From Paenibacillus sp. FSL H3-0469 (GTDB lineage Bacteria; Bacillota; Bacilli; Paenibacillales; Paenibacillaceae), in NCBI RefSeq assembly GCF_038051945.1, contig NZ_CP150302.1, forward strand, positions 2,790,001-2,854,000: a stretch of 64,000 nt of DNA, given 5' to 3'. Position 1 is the stretch's first letter. Every line of letters starts with the position of its first letter. This document shows, piece after piece, positions 26,484-36,041 of the stretch. The translations under genes and the position numbers were made by a program. The notes beneath the pieces are model-generated. The model did no database searches. It was not told where the DNA came from and saw only the letters and a program-made list of their open reading frames with translations.

Positions 26484-27035
26484 TTATTTTGCAGCCTTAG
26501 CTGCGCTTAGAATAGCCTTCAGGTAACCTTGGGTATCCACCAAAGTTGCACCGCTTACAGCATCAACGACTTGCTCTTTGCTTTTGTTAGTCAGTGTAGC
26601 TTCAAGGGATTTAATCGTTTTGCCAGTGGCGAATTTCTCGATCGCTGCCAGGTTCTTGTCATAGGCTACTGTCGATTTGGCTTCTTCCTTCATGTGCTCA
26701 CTGTAGTATTTGGCATTGGTCTTCTTGGAGGCCAGCACCATGTTCGGATCTTTGTAGTTCTGGCCGAAATCCTTGTCCGAGTTCGGTACGCCAGTGGCTA
26801 CATCGGTGCCCAGGAACTGATAATCATCCAGCGAAGCCGCAACGATTACGCCATTTTGTACTACAGCAACCGCTACAGTGAAGCATTTGGTGCCATGGGC
26901 AGCCGCTTCCACCCGGCCTACCTTAAGCGGTGCGCTCGCTGCCGAAGTGACATTGTTCAGGGCGCCGCTGTTCCCTACCCCGACAAGTGCCAATGAGATG
27001 CCGGCCACGAGCATTAACTTAGTAACTTTTTTCAC
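26484..27035 (-). CDS. Secreted FMN-binding-like protein
   Basis: 183 residues with a signal peptide (about 1-27; no lipobox cysteine) and a C-terminal DAVSGATLVDTQGY motif. This resembles the FMN-binding domain motif (S/T)GAT, in which the threonine is flavinylated in NqrC/RnfG-type proteins. The start is GTG with GGGGGA 6 bases upstream. There is one cysteine (KCFTVAVAVVQNG). An FMN transferase (ApbE) was not seen nearby. Covalent flavin attachment and an extracytoplasmic redox role are inferred; it may equally be a non-flavinylated member of the fold. Confidence 0.55.
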   Translation of the reverse strand: MKKVTKLMLVAGISLALVGVGNSGALNNVTSAASAPLKVGRVEAAAHGTKCFTVAVAVVQNGVIVAASLDDYQFLGTDVATGVPNSDKDFGQNYKDPNMVLASKKTNAKYYSEHMKEEAKSTVAYDKNLAAIEKFATGKTIKSLEATLTNKSKEQVVDAVSGATLVDTQGYLKAILSAAKAAK

Positions 27036-27316
27036 AAATATTCCCCCAGTTCATGAAATGAGCTTCGCTTACATACTATATTTATCAATATATTGGAAGC
27101 CCGTCAGTTACAAATGTTACTAGGAATCTGCAAATATATGGATCACTTATAGATTAGCTGCAGTTTTGTTCGATTGTCACCTTGTCATTCGTAATAGCTT
27201 CAATTAATTAAGCGGAAAAAGGGCAACTATTGATCAGTAAATCTACGAATATCCAGCAATAGTTGGACAAACAACACTTATATAAGCTGAAAATAAACAT
27301 ATAGGGCATATTGAGA

Positions 27317-27395
27317 AAATTAGATGCCCTAAATCCACTTAGCGCTCCTCGGGGAGTAATGGTTCGTAAATTAAATAGCATAAATCCGCTTATTG
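27317..27395. repeat. Two-unit 51-bp repeat
   Basis: AAATTAGATGCCCTAAATCCACTTA at 27317 and AAATTAAATAGCATAAATCCGCTTA at 27368 are 51 bases apart. The rest of the gap from 27036 to 27436 (about 400 bases, AT-rich) shows no gene. Confidence 0.6.
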
Positions 27396-27436
27396 TTCGA
27401 TGTTCCGGCTGGAGGGAAGGTCGCCTGAACAACAAC

Positions 27437-27485
27437 AAAAAAGCCAAGCCGCATCCTCCAGAGTTCAGAGAGACGCGGCCCGGCT
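27437..27485 (-). terminator. Terminator of the hem operon/pseudouridine synthase transcript
   Basis: Minus-strand stem AGCCGGGCCGC / GCGGCTTGGCT followed by TTTTTTG, about 50 bases after the stop of the pseudouridine synthase gene. Confidence 0.7.
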
Positions 27486-27538
27486 GGGCATGACATCTAT
27501 GGAGTTGTCTTAACTTCACAGGCTCCATTAGTTAATGG

Positions 27539-28720
27539 CTACTCCTGGTCTACGCCGCCGATTTGCCCGCGCAGACGGCGCATATCCTCCGGCCAGGGAT
27601 CGGCTACTTCAATCTTGTTGCGGGTCCAGGGGTGGGCGAAAATCAGCTTCTCGCCATGCAGCGCCTGGCGGCCGGAGCTCTCCGGCTTTGCCTTGACTCC
27701 CGGCCTCAAGGGAGGAGCCGGCTGCTTGCCGGAGATTTGCAGACCAGGGGTAAGGCCTGCCTTCTCCTGCTCTTCGAACCAGGCCGTAATGGCAGATTTC
27801 ACCTGACCAGGCTTCGTGCGCGGCTGCTTCTCATCATATAAAGAGGGAATACCCGCGGTATGCCAGCCCGCTCCGCCGTAGAGGTCATCCCCGAAGAGCG
27901 GATGCCCCGCGTGGCTGAGGTGGACACGAATCTGGTGCGTCCGGCCCGTCTCCAGCTCCAGCTTCACTACGGTTCCGCCGGGCAGGGCTTCGCGCCCCAC
28001 AATCCGTGTTACCGCCGCCTGCCCTCCAGGGGATACCCGTCTGCGCGCCGCATGATGGCGGTCACGGCCGATGGGGGCATCAATCACTGTAAGCTCAGGC
28101 GGCACTGTGCCTTCAACAATCGCGGCATACAGGCGGGATACCTTCTTCTCACGCATATCATCATCCAGCACAAGCTGGGCGTATTCGTTCTTCGCATACA
28201 GCACAGGTCCGGTGGTATCCTTGTCCAGCCGGTGGATATGACGGACGGCAATGCCGCCGCCGGAAGCCGCATAATGCGCGGCTACAAGATGATCCAGCGT
28301 CACCTCCGTGCTGGTGCCGTCCGGATGAACTGCCATACCCGCAGGCTTGTGGACCACAAGGCAAAAGTCGTCCTCGAACAGCACCTCAGGCGCAGCTTCC
28401 TGCCATACCGGCTCTATTCCCGCTTCCCGGTGCGGGAACAGGGCCAGCCGCAGCCGGTCGCCCCTCCACTGGATGCCGTCCTCGAGGCGCAGCCGGGCAT
28501 GCAGCTTCTCCGGCATGCCGGCTACGCCCAGCAGCCAGGCATCGATGGCTGCCGGTCTGTCGGCAGCCGACGTAATAACCCGGCCAGGCATGGCTTCCAG
28601 CCATTCCCCGCGCCGGGTCCACTTGCCGCCGCCCGCGAAGGGGGCGCTGGCGGTATCACTTCCGTCTTGGCCCGCGCCGCTGCCATGCTGGCCGGACAAC
28701 TCCTCCGGTCCGGCCGTCAT
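27539..28720 (-). CDS. RluA-family RNA pseudouridine synthase
   Basis: 393 residues. The catalytic domain (about residues 115-320) has the [13 protein letters not shown] segment, the RluA signature [16 protein letters not shown] with the catalytic Asp, and the C-terminal [25 protein letters not shown]. The first 50 residues are Gly/Ala-rich with no S4-like motif, and the last 70 or so, with an insert between domain parts, are specific to this group. The start overlaps the hemL stop (ATGA), so translation is coupled to the hem operon. Which uridine in rRNA or tRNA it modifies cannot be read from the sequence. Confidence 0.9.
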   Translation of the reverse strand: MTAGPEELSGQHGSGAGQDGSDTASAPFAGGGKWTRRGEWLEAMPGRVITSAADRPAAIDAWLLGVAGMPEKLHARLRLEDGIQWRGDRLRLALFPHREAGIEPVWQEAAPEVLFEDDFCLVVHKPAGMAVHPDGTSTEVTLDHLVAAHYAASGGGIAVRHIHRLDKDTTGPVLYAKNEYAQLVLDDDMREKKVSRLYAAIVEGTVPPELTVIDAPIGRDRHHAARRRVSPGGQAAVTRIVGREALPGGTVVKLELETGRTHQIRVHLSHAGHPLFGDDLYGGAGWHTAGIPSLYDEKQPRTKPGQVKSAITAWFEEQEKAGLTPGLQISGKQPAPPLRPGVKAKPESSGRQALHGEKLIFAHPWTRNKIEVADPWPEDMRRLRGQIGGVDQE

Positions 28721-30018
28721 AGCGATTTCAGGGCCTGATAATGGCCCGCAATTGTATCGTCAATATCCTGCTCGCTATGCGCAGCGGATACGAACATTCC
28801 CTCGAACTGGGACGGCGGAACGCTGATGCCCTGATCCAGCATTTTGCCAAAATAACGCTTGAACAGCTCCAGGTTACTGGTCTTGGCCGTCTCGAAGTTA
28901 ATGACCGGCTCCTCCGTGAAGAACGGACATACCATCGAGCCCACGCGGTTAATCGTCAGCGGAATTCCCGTCTCCTGCGCATTGCGCTTAAGTCCGGCTT
29001 CCAGCCTTGCGCCAAGCGACTCCAGATGGGTGTAGACCTCAGGGGTCAGCAGCGCAAGCGTGCTGTAGCCCGCCGCCATCGCCAGCGGATTTCCGCTGAG
29101 TGTGCCTGCCTGATAGATCGGGCCGGACGGGGCGATCTGCTCCATGATCTCTCTTTTGCCGCCATAAGCCCCTACAGGAAGCCCGCCGCCGATAACCTTG
29201 CCGAAGCAGGTCAGGTCCGGGTCCAGCCCGAACAGTCCCTGCGCACATCCCCGGTCCACACGGAAGCCGGTCATCACCTCGTCAAAAATCAGCAAAGCCC
29301 CGTACCCCGTAGTCACCTTACGAAGCCCCTCCAGGAACCCCGGAAGCGGAGGCACCACGCCCATATTTCCGGCGATCGGCTCAACGATGATAGCGGCAAT
29401 CTCGTTGCCGTAACGTTCAAAAGCGGTTTTGACCCCGTCCAGGTCATTATAAGGTACCGTGATCGTATTCACCGCCACACCTTCCGGCACGCCCGGACTA
29501 TCCGGCAGCCCCAACGTAGCCACCCCGGAACCGGCTTTAATCAGCAGGCTGTCGGCATGGCCGTGATAGGAGCCTTCGAATTTGAGGATTTTGCTGCGTC
29601 CGGTGTAGCCGCGGGCCAGTCTGATCGCGCTCATCGTCGCTTCCGTCCCCGAATTCACCATGCGGACAATGTCCACCGAGGCTACGCGTTCCACCACGGT
29701 TTTGGCCATTGCGGTCTCAAGCAGGGTAGGCGCGCCGAAGCTTGTCCCTCTGGCCGCAGTCTCCTGCAACGCCTTCACCACCTCAGGATGGGCATGCCCC
29801 ATAATCAGCGGTCCCCACGAACATACGTAGTCAATGAAGCTGTTGCCGTCAATATCGTAGATCCGCGAGCCTTCGCCCCTCTCGACATACACCGGGGTCA
29901 ATCCTACGGATTTGAATGCCCGGACCGGGCTGTTCACCCCGCCGGGAATATATTGTTTTGCCTCTTCAAAAGCGGTGCGGGAAGCCTCTTCCCGGCGGTT
30001 CAGCGGTATATTGCCCAT
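28717..30018 (-). CDS. hemL: Glutamate-1-semialdehyde 2,1-aminomutase
   Basis: PLP enzyme converting glutamate-1-semialdehyde to 5-aminolevulinate, the second step of the C5 route. The PLP-binding lysine is in [16 protein letters not shown] (Lys274); ANSG-like [16 protein letters not shown] and [12 protein letters not shown] are also visible. It has 433 aa. An AGGAGG site lies 8 bases before the start. It follows hemB by 18 bases and is coupled to the downstream pseudouridine synthase gene by an ATGA overlap. Confidence 0.97.
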   Translation of the reverse strand: MGNIPLNRREEASRTAFEEAKQYIPGGVNSPVRAFKSVGLTPVYVERGEGSRIYDIDGNSFIDYVCSWGPLIMGHAHPEVVKALQETAARGTSFGAPTLLETAMAKTVVERVASVDIVRMVNSGTEATMSAIRLARGYTGRSKILKFEGSYHGHADSLLIKAGSGVATLGLPDSPGVPEGVAVNTITVPYNDLDGVKTAFERYGNEIAAIIVEPIAGNMGVVPPLPGFLEGLRKVTTGYGALLIFDEVMTGFRVDRGCAQGLFGLDPDLTCFGKVIGGGLPVGAYGGKREIMEQIAPSGPIYQAGTLSGNPLAMAAGYSTLALLTPEVYTHLESLGARLEAGLKRNAQETGIPLTINRVGSMVCPFFTEEPVINFETAKTSNLELFKRYFGKMLDQGISVPPSQFEGMFVSAAHSEQDIDDTIAGHYQALKSL

Positions 30019-30036
30019 GCTTGTTCCCTCCTGATC

Positions 30037-31035
30037 CTAGCCGCGCAGCCAGCGGGCTGCGTCCTTGGCGAAATAGGTAATGATTACATCTGCTCCGGCG
30101 CGCTTCATGCCGGTCAGCATCTCCAGCACAACCGCCTGCTCATCGATCCAGCCCTGCTGCGCAGCCGCCTTGACCATCGAGTACTCACCGCTGACATTGT
30201 AGGCTACGAGAGGCAAATCGAACTGGTCGCGGATCGTACGGATTACATCCAGATAAGCCAGTGCAGGCTTCACCATCAGCATATCCGCGCCTTCCAGCAC
30301 ATCGGAATCCGCTTCGCGGATAGCTTCCCGCAGGTTGGCCGGGTCCATCTGATACGTCTTGCGGTTGCCGAACTGGGGAGCGGAATCCGCTGCTTCGCGA
30401 AACGGGCCGTAGAAGGCGGAGGCGTATTTTACCGAATAGGACATGATCGGCACCTGCTCGAAGCCATTCGCATCGAGTCCGGCACGGATCGCCTGCACGA
30501 ATCCGTCCATCATGTTGGACGGCGCGATAATATCCGCCCCTGCCCGGGCCTGTGAGACCGCCGTGCGGGTCAGCAGTTCAAGCGAAGCATCGTTGATTAC
30601 ATCCCCATGCACCACACCATCCACCGTATGGGTATGCACCATGCCGCAGTGGCCGTGGTCAGTGAATTCACACAGGCAGGTGTCGGCGACGACCAGCAGG
30701 TCGGGATACCATTTTTTGATCAGACGCGTGGCTTCCTGCACAATGCCATCATCTGCGAAGCCGGACGAGCCAACCGCATCCTTCGTCTCGGGGATACCGA
30801 ACAGCAGTACCGCCGGAATGCCCAGGGAAGCAATCTCATCCACCTCCGCCTTAAGCGTGTCCAGCGAGAAATGATACACGCCGGGCATGGAGCTGATCTC
30901 ATTCTTCACACCGGTTCCATAGGTTACAAAAATCGGCTGGATGAAATCCAGCACATTCAACACCGTCTCGCGCACCATGCCGCGAATACCGGCCGACCCG
31001 CGCAAACGGCGGTGTCTGGTTATTGGAAAGCTCAT
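30037..31035 (-). CDS. hemB: Delta-aminolevulinic acid dehydratase (porphobilinogen synthase)
   Basis: Condenses two 5-aminolevulinates to porphobilinogen. Both Schiff-base lysine segments are present ([20 protein letters not shown] and [12 protein letters not shown]). The cysteine-rich zinc site [14 protein letters not shown] is complete, so this is a zinc-type enzyme. It has 332 aa. AGGAGG stands 9 bases before the start. A 161-base gap precedes it, the longest gene-free stretch in the 3' half of the operon; a weak TTGAGC/TATTAT pair there could be an internal promoter. Confidence 0.97.
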   Translation of the reverse strand: MSFPITRHRRLRGSAGIRGMVRETVLNVLDFIQPIFVTYGTGVKNEISSMPGVYHFSLDTLKAEVDEIASLGIPAVLLFGIPETKDAVGSSGFADDGIVQEATRLIKKWYPDLLVVADTCLCEFTDHGHCGMVHTHTVDGVVHGDVINDASLELLTRTAVSQARAGADIIAPSNMMDGFVQAIRAGLDANGFEQVPIMSYSVKYASAFYGPFREAADSAPQFGNRKTYQMDPANLREAIREADSDVLEGADMLMVKPALAYLDVIRTIRDQFDLPLVAYNVSGEYSMVKAAAQQGWIDEQAVVLEMLTGMKRAGADVIITYFAKDAARWLRG

Positions 31036-31196
31036 TGCTGTAAACCTCCTGTTCAGTAAGTAGTTAATAAGCAGTTAAGTAGATACGCACATCTAATCGT
31101 CTTAAGCCGTATTGAGATGTTAAAATTAACGAAGATAATAGGCCGGACCCGATTGTAACGCTCAAAGGAAGCGCTGACAGATCTGGAAGGAACAGG

Positions 31197-32744
31197 CTAT
31201 CTCAGCCTTGTCGTTTCATTCCAGCGGCACAGCTCCTGCACCAGTCCTTCGATGGTGGCTTCCTCCGGGAGCAGTCCCGGAGTGAAGCCTGCTTCGACTG
31301 CGGTCTGTTCGGTAACCGGACCGATGCAGGCAATCTTAACGCCTGCCAGCAGCGCCAGCGGATCTTCCAGGCCCATCCGCTTCAGGATGCCGAGGAAATT
31401 GCGCACTGTAGACGAGCTGGTGAAGGTCACCGCATGAATGCGCTTCTCCTCCAGCAGCTTCACCAGTTCAATATCATCCTCGCCGGTGACCACCGTCTCA
31501 TACGTATCCACTTCCGTCACTGCAAGTCCCAGCTCCCTCAGCTTGCCGGGCAGCCATTCGCGCGCCAGATCGCCGCGCGGAAGCAGCACCTTCTGCCCTG
31601 GCTTAAGCTCCGGGCCGAACGCTTCAATCAGCCCTTCCGCCTGGAAGCGGCCGGGCAATTCTTCGGAGATCAGCCCGCGCTCTGCGAGCGCTGCAGCCGT
31701 ACCCGGTCCCACTGCGCATAGACGCGCCCTGTGCAGGCTGCGGATATCCAGCTTCTGTTGCGTCAGATGCCGCATGAAGAAGTCTACGCCGTTCGGACTG
31801 GTGAAGAACACCCAGTCATACGCCGCAAGCCCGCCAAGTGCCGCAGCGATCTCCGCCTGCTTGTCCGCATCCCGCTGCATCACCGTCTCAATGACCGGGA
31901 ACTCATACGGCTCGCCGCCCAGCTCCTCGATCCGGTCCACCAGTTCGCTTGCCTGTGCGCGCGCCCGCGTCACTACAATCCGCTTGCCGAACAGCGGCAG
32001 CGCCTCGACCCACATCAGGTGCTCCCGCTGGAGCACAACGTCACCGACCACAATAACCGCCGGCGGCTGAAAATCGGCCGCTGTAACCTTCGCCTCAATA
32101 TCGGCCAACGTGCCGGTCAGCGTCTCCTGATCTGCACGGGTCCCCCAGCGCACCAGCGCCACCGGAGTCTCCGGCGGACGGCCATGCTTCATGAGCTGGG
32201 CGCTGATGTAACCGATTTTGGCGACACCCATCAGGAATACCAGCGTGCCTGTCGCATTCGTTACTTTATCCCATTGAATGGAATGATCCAGCTTATCCGG
32301 GCTCTCATGGCCCGTAATAATCGACAGGGAAGACGACGCCTCCCGGTGGGTTACCGGAATACCGGCATACGCCGGGACGCTGATGGCTGAGGTAATGCCC
32401 GGCACAATCTCATAGTAGATGCCATTCCTGCGCAGCAGCTCTGCTTCTTCACCCACCCGGCCAAAAATCACAGGGTCCCCGCCCTTCAGCCGCACCACCG
32501 TTTTGCCCTCAAGCGCGAGATTCACCAGCAGCTGATTAATATCCTCCTGCTTCATCGTATGGCGGTCCGAGAGCTTGCCTACGTAAATTTTCTCACCGCC
32601 GGGCTTCATCCATTTCAGCAGCCTTGGACTGGCCAGTCTGTCATAGACCAGCACATCGGCCTTTTGGATACACTCCAGCCCCTTAACCGTAATCAGCTTC
32701 GCATCCCCCGGACCTGCACCTACCAGATATACCTTCCCCGCCAT
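31197..32744 (-). CDS. cobA-hemD: Fused uroporphyrinogen-III C-methyltransferase / uroporphyrinogen-III synthase
   Basis: Two enzymes in one chain of about 515 aa. The N-terminal half (residues 1-245) is SUMT/CobA: GAGPGDAKLITVKG, VVRLKGGDPVIFGR and the SAM-binding TLVFLMGV segment. The C-terminal half (about 255-510) is HemD, which closes and inverts ring D of hydroxymethylbilane. The fusion links the branch towards sirohaem with the common uro'gen III step, and sirC in the same operon fits this. The ATG at 32744 has AAGGGG 9 bases upstream; the frame extends to a GTG at 32771. Confidence 0.94.
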   Translation of the reverse strand: MAGKVYLVGAGPGDAKLITVKGLECIQKADVLVYDRLASPRLLKWMKPGGEKIYVGKLSDRHTMKQEDINQLLVNLALEGKTVVRLKGGDPVIFGRVGEEAELLRRNGIYYEIVPGITSAISVPAYAGIPVTHREASSSLSIITGHESPDKLDHSIQWDKVTNATGTLVFLMGVAKIGYISAQLMKHGRPPETPVALVRWGTRADQETLTGTLADIEAKVTAADFQPPAVIVVGDVVLQREHLMWVEALPLFGKRIVVTRARAQASELVDRIEELGGEPYEFPVIETVMQRDADKQAEIAAALGGLAAYDWVFFTSPNGVDFFMRHLTQQKLDIRSLHRARLCAVGPGTAAALAERGLISEELPGRFQAEGLIEAFGPELKPGQKVLLPRGDLAREWLPGKLRELGLAVTEVDTYETVVTGEDDIELVKLLEEKRIHAVTFTSSSTVRNFLGILKRMGLEDPLALLAGVKIACIGPVTEQTAVEAGFTPGLLPEEATIEGLVQELCRWNETTRLR

Positions 32745-32845
32745 CTCCGTCATCCCCTTATCCCTATACACATACTATTCAGGCCTGCATAAGCTTCTCG
32801 GTAACCTGCGCTGCTCCCCTGTATAACCCGTACCCCATGTACTCC

Positions 32846-33793
32846 TTATTCCCTTACATCGGCCAAAATCTTCTCCGCACCTCGGGCCACCAGCTTCCGT
32901 GCAACCTCCGCACCCAGCTCCACCGGATCTTCACCGGTGCAGGTCTCCTTCAGAATGACTGTGCCGTCCGGTGTTCCGACCATTCCGGTTAACGTTATGG
33001 ACGGCCTCGCAGCTGTTCCGGCTTCTGATTCAAGTACCGCATAGGCGCCAATCGGCACCTGGCAGCCCCCGTTCAGAGCGCCGAGGAAGGTCCGCTCCGC
33101 CGTAACAGTAAGCGCCGTGCGCTCATCGTTATACAGCGCCAGCAGCTTGCGCAGCTCGTTGTCGTCCTTGCGGCATTCGATGCCGAGTGCGCCCTGGCCG
33201 ACAGCGGGCAGGCAGACCTCAGGCGGCAAATATGCCGTAATCCGGTCCTGCCACCCCATTCGCGACAGCCCCGCCGCTGCCAGCAGAATCGCGTCATATT
33301 CGCCGCTCTCCAGCTTCTTCAGCCGGGAGTCGATATTGCCGCGTACCGGCTCAATGAGCAGATCCGGTCTCAGCGCAGCCAGCTGGCTGGAGCGCCGCAA
33401 GCTGCTGGTGCCTACGCGCGCGCCTTCCGGCAGCTCCTCAAGGCCCGCTCCGCTGCTTGAGATCAGCACATCGCGCGGATCTTCGCGCTTCGGCACCGCT
33501 CCATTCATTAAGCCTTCCGGCAATTCGGAAGGCATATCCTTCATACTATGTACCGCCATATCAATGTCCTTGGCGAGCATCGCCTGCTCAATTTCCTTGA
33601 CGAACAAACCTTTGCCGCCCACTTTCGACAGGGTCACATCGAGAATCCGGTCACCCTTGGTCACAATCTTATGCACCTCAAAAGTAAAATCAAACCCATG
33701 CGCTCCGCTAAGCCGCTCCAGATCGGCAATCACATGCCCCGTCTGCGTTAAAGCCAGCGCACTTTGTCTGCTGCCCACGATAATCTTCCGCAT
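32846..33793 (-). CDS. hemC: Hydroxymethylbilane synthase (porphobilinogen deaminase)
   Basis: Polymerises four porphobilinogens. [17 protein letters not shown] is at the N-terminus, and the dipyrromethane cofactor cysteine is in [23 protein letters not shown] and GTSSLRR, which contact the cofactor, are intact. It has 315 aa from the ATG at 33793, which has AGGGGG 8 bases upstream; a TTG at 33799 would have too short a spacer. It lies between the 51-bp repeat array and cobA-hemD. Confidence 0.97.
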   Translation of the reverse strand: MRKIIVGSRQSALALTQTGHVIADLERLSGAHGFDFTFEVHKIVTKGDRILDVTLSKVGGKGLFVKEIEQAMLAKDIDMAVHSMKDMPSELPEGLMNGAVPKREDPRDVLISSSGAGLEELPEGARVGTSSLRRSSQLAALRPDLLIEPVRGNIDSRLKKLESGEYDAILLAAAGLSRMGWQDRITAYLPPEVCLPAVGQGALGIECRKDDNELRKLLALYNDERTALTVTAERTFLGALNGGCQVPIGAYAVLESEAGTAARPSITLTGMVGTPDGTVILKETCTGEDPVELGAEVARKLVARGAEKILADVRE

Positions 33794-33882
33794 GCCCAAT
33801 TCCCCCTGTTTAAGTCAGTCCCTTATTCCAGCCGCCGCCGTGCAACTCTCCCGTGGATAAACACGCCCGGGCCGCCTCGGTT

Positions 33883-34188
33883 GAATTCAAGGGTATTTAT
33901 ACACCTCATTCGCTCGATTGAGCCACTTTCGCTGAATTCAAGGGTATTTGTACACCTCATTCGCTCGATTGAGCCGCTTCCGCTAAATTCAAGGGTATTT
34001 ATACACCTCATTTGCTCAATTGAGCCGCTTCGGCCGAATTCAAGGGTATTTATACACCTCATTTGCTCAATTGAGCCGCTTCAGCCGAATTCAAGGGTAT
34101 TTATACACCTCATTTGCTCGATTGAGCCACTTTCGCTGAATTCAAGGGTATTTGTACATCTCATTCGCCCGCCTCAGCCACTTCCGCC
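33883..34188. repeat. Tandem array inside the hem operon, six 51-bp units
   Basis: Units begin at (G/A)AATTCAAGGGTATTT at 33883, 33934, 33985, 34036, 34087 and 34138, each exactly 51 bases apart. A palindrome GCTC(A/G)ATTGAGC occurs in most units. The array fills the gap between sirC and hemC. The 17-codon period leaves open frames on both strands, but none has a convincing ribosome binding site. Confidence 0.92.
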
Positions 34189-34190
34189 GC

Positions 34191-34838
34191 CTATTCCTCC
34201 CGGTTGCGCGCCACCCAAGCCTCAATCTCCCCGCGTGTCCATGGTATAAAGGTGCCCTGCCGCAGCTCATTCAACACATCCAGCTTCCCCAGCCGCCGCA
34301 AGAGCCGCGCCCGGGTCTCTGCCGCCGGCTCCAGCTGCTTAATCGCTGTCCGCAGCTCATGCAGGAAATCCAGATACGGCTCGTATTCCTCGCCGAGCAG
34401 CCCCGCAATCTGCTGCGTAATCTCCGCAGCCGCCGACGGTCCCGCCCCGGAGGTCGAGACCGTAACCGTCAAGCGCCCGCGGCGGAGCACGCCGGGCGTA
34501 ATGAACGTGCCCGCCTCTGCATGGCTGGCCACATTAACGGGCAGCCCCAGCTGCCGGGCTTCCGCGGCAACGGCCTCGTTCACCGCCCTGTTATCGCTGG
34601 CGGCATAGACCAGAACAGCTCCCTGGAGATCCCCGGGAGCATAGGGGCGGCTGATCCATTGCAGCCGCCCCTCATCAGCCATCGCAGCCAGCGTCCCGCT
34701 GAGCGAGGGGCTGATCACCGCCAGCTCCGCACCCGCTTCCAGCAGCGGAGCCGCCTTGCGCACAGCCACCGCCCCGCCGCCAACGATCACCACCCGCCGT
34801 CCTTCCACATCCAGCATAATCGGCAGATACTTTTTCAT
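34191..34838 (-). CDS. sirC: Precorrin-2 dehydrogenase / sirohydrochlorin ferrochelatase-like (CysG N-terminal type)
   Basis: NAD-dependent oxidation of precorrin-2 to sirohydrochlorin. The 215 residues start with MLDVEGRRVVIVGGGAVAVRKAAPLLEAGA, the Rossmann motif of the CysG N-terminal domain, followed by the conserved ASDNRAVNEAV and TSGAGPSAA segments (TSGxxP motif). Chelatase activity is possible in this family but not certain. The ATG at 34838 has GGAG 8 bases upstream. The start region itself resembles the 78-bp repeats that fill the space up to hemX. Confidence 0.9.
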   Translation of the reverse strand: MKKYLPIMLDVEGRRVVIVGGGAVAVRKAAPLLEAGAELAVISPSLSGTLAAMADEGRLQWISRPYAPGDLQGAVLVYAASDNRAVNEAVAAEARQLGLPVNVASHAEAGTFITPGVLRRGRLTVTVSTSGAGPSAAAEITQQIAGLLGEEYEPYLDFLHELRTAIKQLEPAAETRARLLRRLGKLDVLNELRQGTFIPWTRGEIEAWVARNREE

Positions 34839-34845
34839 CCCACTC

Positions 34846-35208
34846 ACTCCAGCTCCCCAGCACTTTCAACTCGCTCTCATCCATCGTCCATCCCACTGGC
34901 AAGCTATTCTCCATCCCGCTCACTCCAGCTCTCCCCAGCACTCCAACTCGCTCTCATCCATCGTCCATCCCACTGGCAAGCTACTCTCCATCCCGATAAC
35001 TCCAGCTCTCCCCAGCGCTTCCAACCCACTCTCATCCATCGTCCATCCCACTGGCAAGCTACTCTCCATCCCGCTCACTCCAGCTCTCCCCAGCACTTCC
35101 AACTCGCTCTCATCCATCGTCCATCCCACTGGCAAGCTACTCTCCATCCTGCTCACTCCAGCTCTCCCCAGCGCTTCCAACTCGCTCTCATCCATCGTCC
35201 ATCCCACT
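34846..35208. repeat. Tandem array between hemX and sirC, about 78-bp period
   Basis: ACTCCAGCT recurs at 34846, 34922, 34999, 35077 and 35155, giving periods of 76, 77, 78 and 78. On the minus strand each unit contains GGAGTGAG(C/T)GGGATG-like sequence, a copy of the sirC ribosome binding site and start, followed by codons for a 26-residue peptide containing LPVGWTMDESELE. The one- and two-base losses in the sirC-proximal units shift the frame. Confidence 0.9.
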
Positions 35209-36036
35209 TCATTCCCCGCCCCAGCCATGGAACTCCGACCAGGAATTCAGCAGGAAATTAAGAATAATGAAGCCGTACCCCGCAATCGCCCAGCGGGCCA
35301 TGACTGTACCGCTTCGGCGGCCGGAGAACTTCAGCACAAGGTAGACGATGTAGACGCCCAGGCCCGTAAGCGTAGTCAGGACCTTCGTATCCTGAAACAG
35401 CGGTGTCCGCCCTTCCGCTACAATCGACAGACCCGCCAGAATCAGCGAGGCCAGCAGCAGTGGTACTCCGGCCAGGATCGCCGTGTAGGAATATTTGTCC
35501 ATCGTCTCCAGGCTGGGCAGCCTGCGGACGCGGTCATCCCACTTCTTATTCTTCAGCTTCGTATGCAGGAACAGATACATTATCGCAAATACCGTCCCCA
35601 GTGTCAGTGCGGCAAAGCTCAGATTCGCCAAAATGACATGCATCGCCAGCCACCCGTGCACCGCACTCCAGCTCTGCAGCGTATGATCCTCTGCCGTCAG
35701 CCATACCCGGTTCAGCAGAAATACGCTGAAGCCCGCCATGCTGAGCAGCAGCACCGTGAACTCACCGCCGCGTGTATACGTCACGGCAAACGAGGTAACC
35801 ACCATGCTGAAGGAGAACCAGAACAGGAAATCATAAGGCGTGAAAATTGGCAATCCGCCCTCCTGGGAGAAGCGGATCGCAAGGCCGGTCAGCTGAAGCA
35901 GGCCTACGACAGCAAGAAGCCCTGTGCCCAGCCGCTTTCCGCCCGGATTACGCCGAAGGCAATCCGAGAAAACAAACAGCAGGCTCAGGGCATATAGCAG
36001 CAGAGCGGCATCATATATTCCGTTCAGCAGTAGCAT
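35209..36036 (-). CDS. hemX: HemX/CcsA-type cytochrome assembly membrane protein
   Basis: About 275 residues with eight hydrophobic segments and a CcsA/CcmC-like region (PIFTPYDFLFWFSFSMVV, then HGWLAMHVILANLSFAALTLGTVFAIMYLFLH with conserved histidines). In Bacillus HemX is a membrane protein that lowers the amount of HemA, encoded right after hemA. The ATG at 36036 lies 5 bases past the hemA stop; a GTG at 36045 overlapping that stop is an alternative. The C-terminus ends in NSWSEFHGWGGE, next to the 78-bp repeats. Confidence 0.88.
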   Translation of the reverse strand: MLLLNGIYDAALLLYALSLLFVFSDCLRRNPGGKRLGTGLLAVVGLLQLTGLAIRFSQEGGLPIFTPYDFLFWFSFSMVVTSFAVTYTRGGEFTVLLLSMAGFSVFLLNRVWLTAEDHTLQSWSAVHGWLAMHVILANLSFAALTLGTVFAIMYLFLHTKLKNKKWDDRVRRLPSLETMDKYSYTAILAGVPLLLASLILAGLSIVAEGRTPLFQDTKVLTTLTGLGVYIVYLVLKFSGRRSGTVMARWAIAGYGFIILNFLLNSWSEFHGWGGE

Positions 36037-36041
36037 GTGGC

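Noticed and set aside
28741-30555. 604-codon plus-strand open frame
   Set aside because: Antisense shadow of hemL and hemB in high-GC coding sequence; no domain and no ribosome binding site.
34152-35997. Open frames of 369 and 413 codons on the plus strand over sirC, the 78-bp repeats and hemX
   Set aside because: They are antisense to recognised enzymes and are held open by the repeats; composition is Ser/His/Pro-rich with no known domain.
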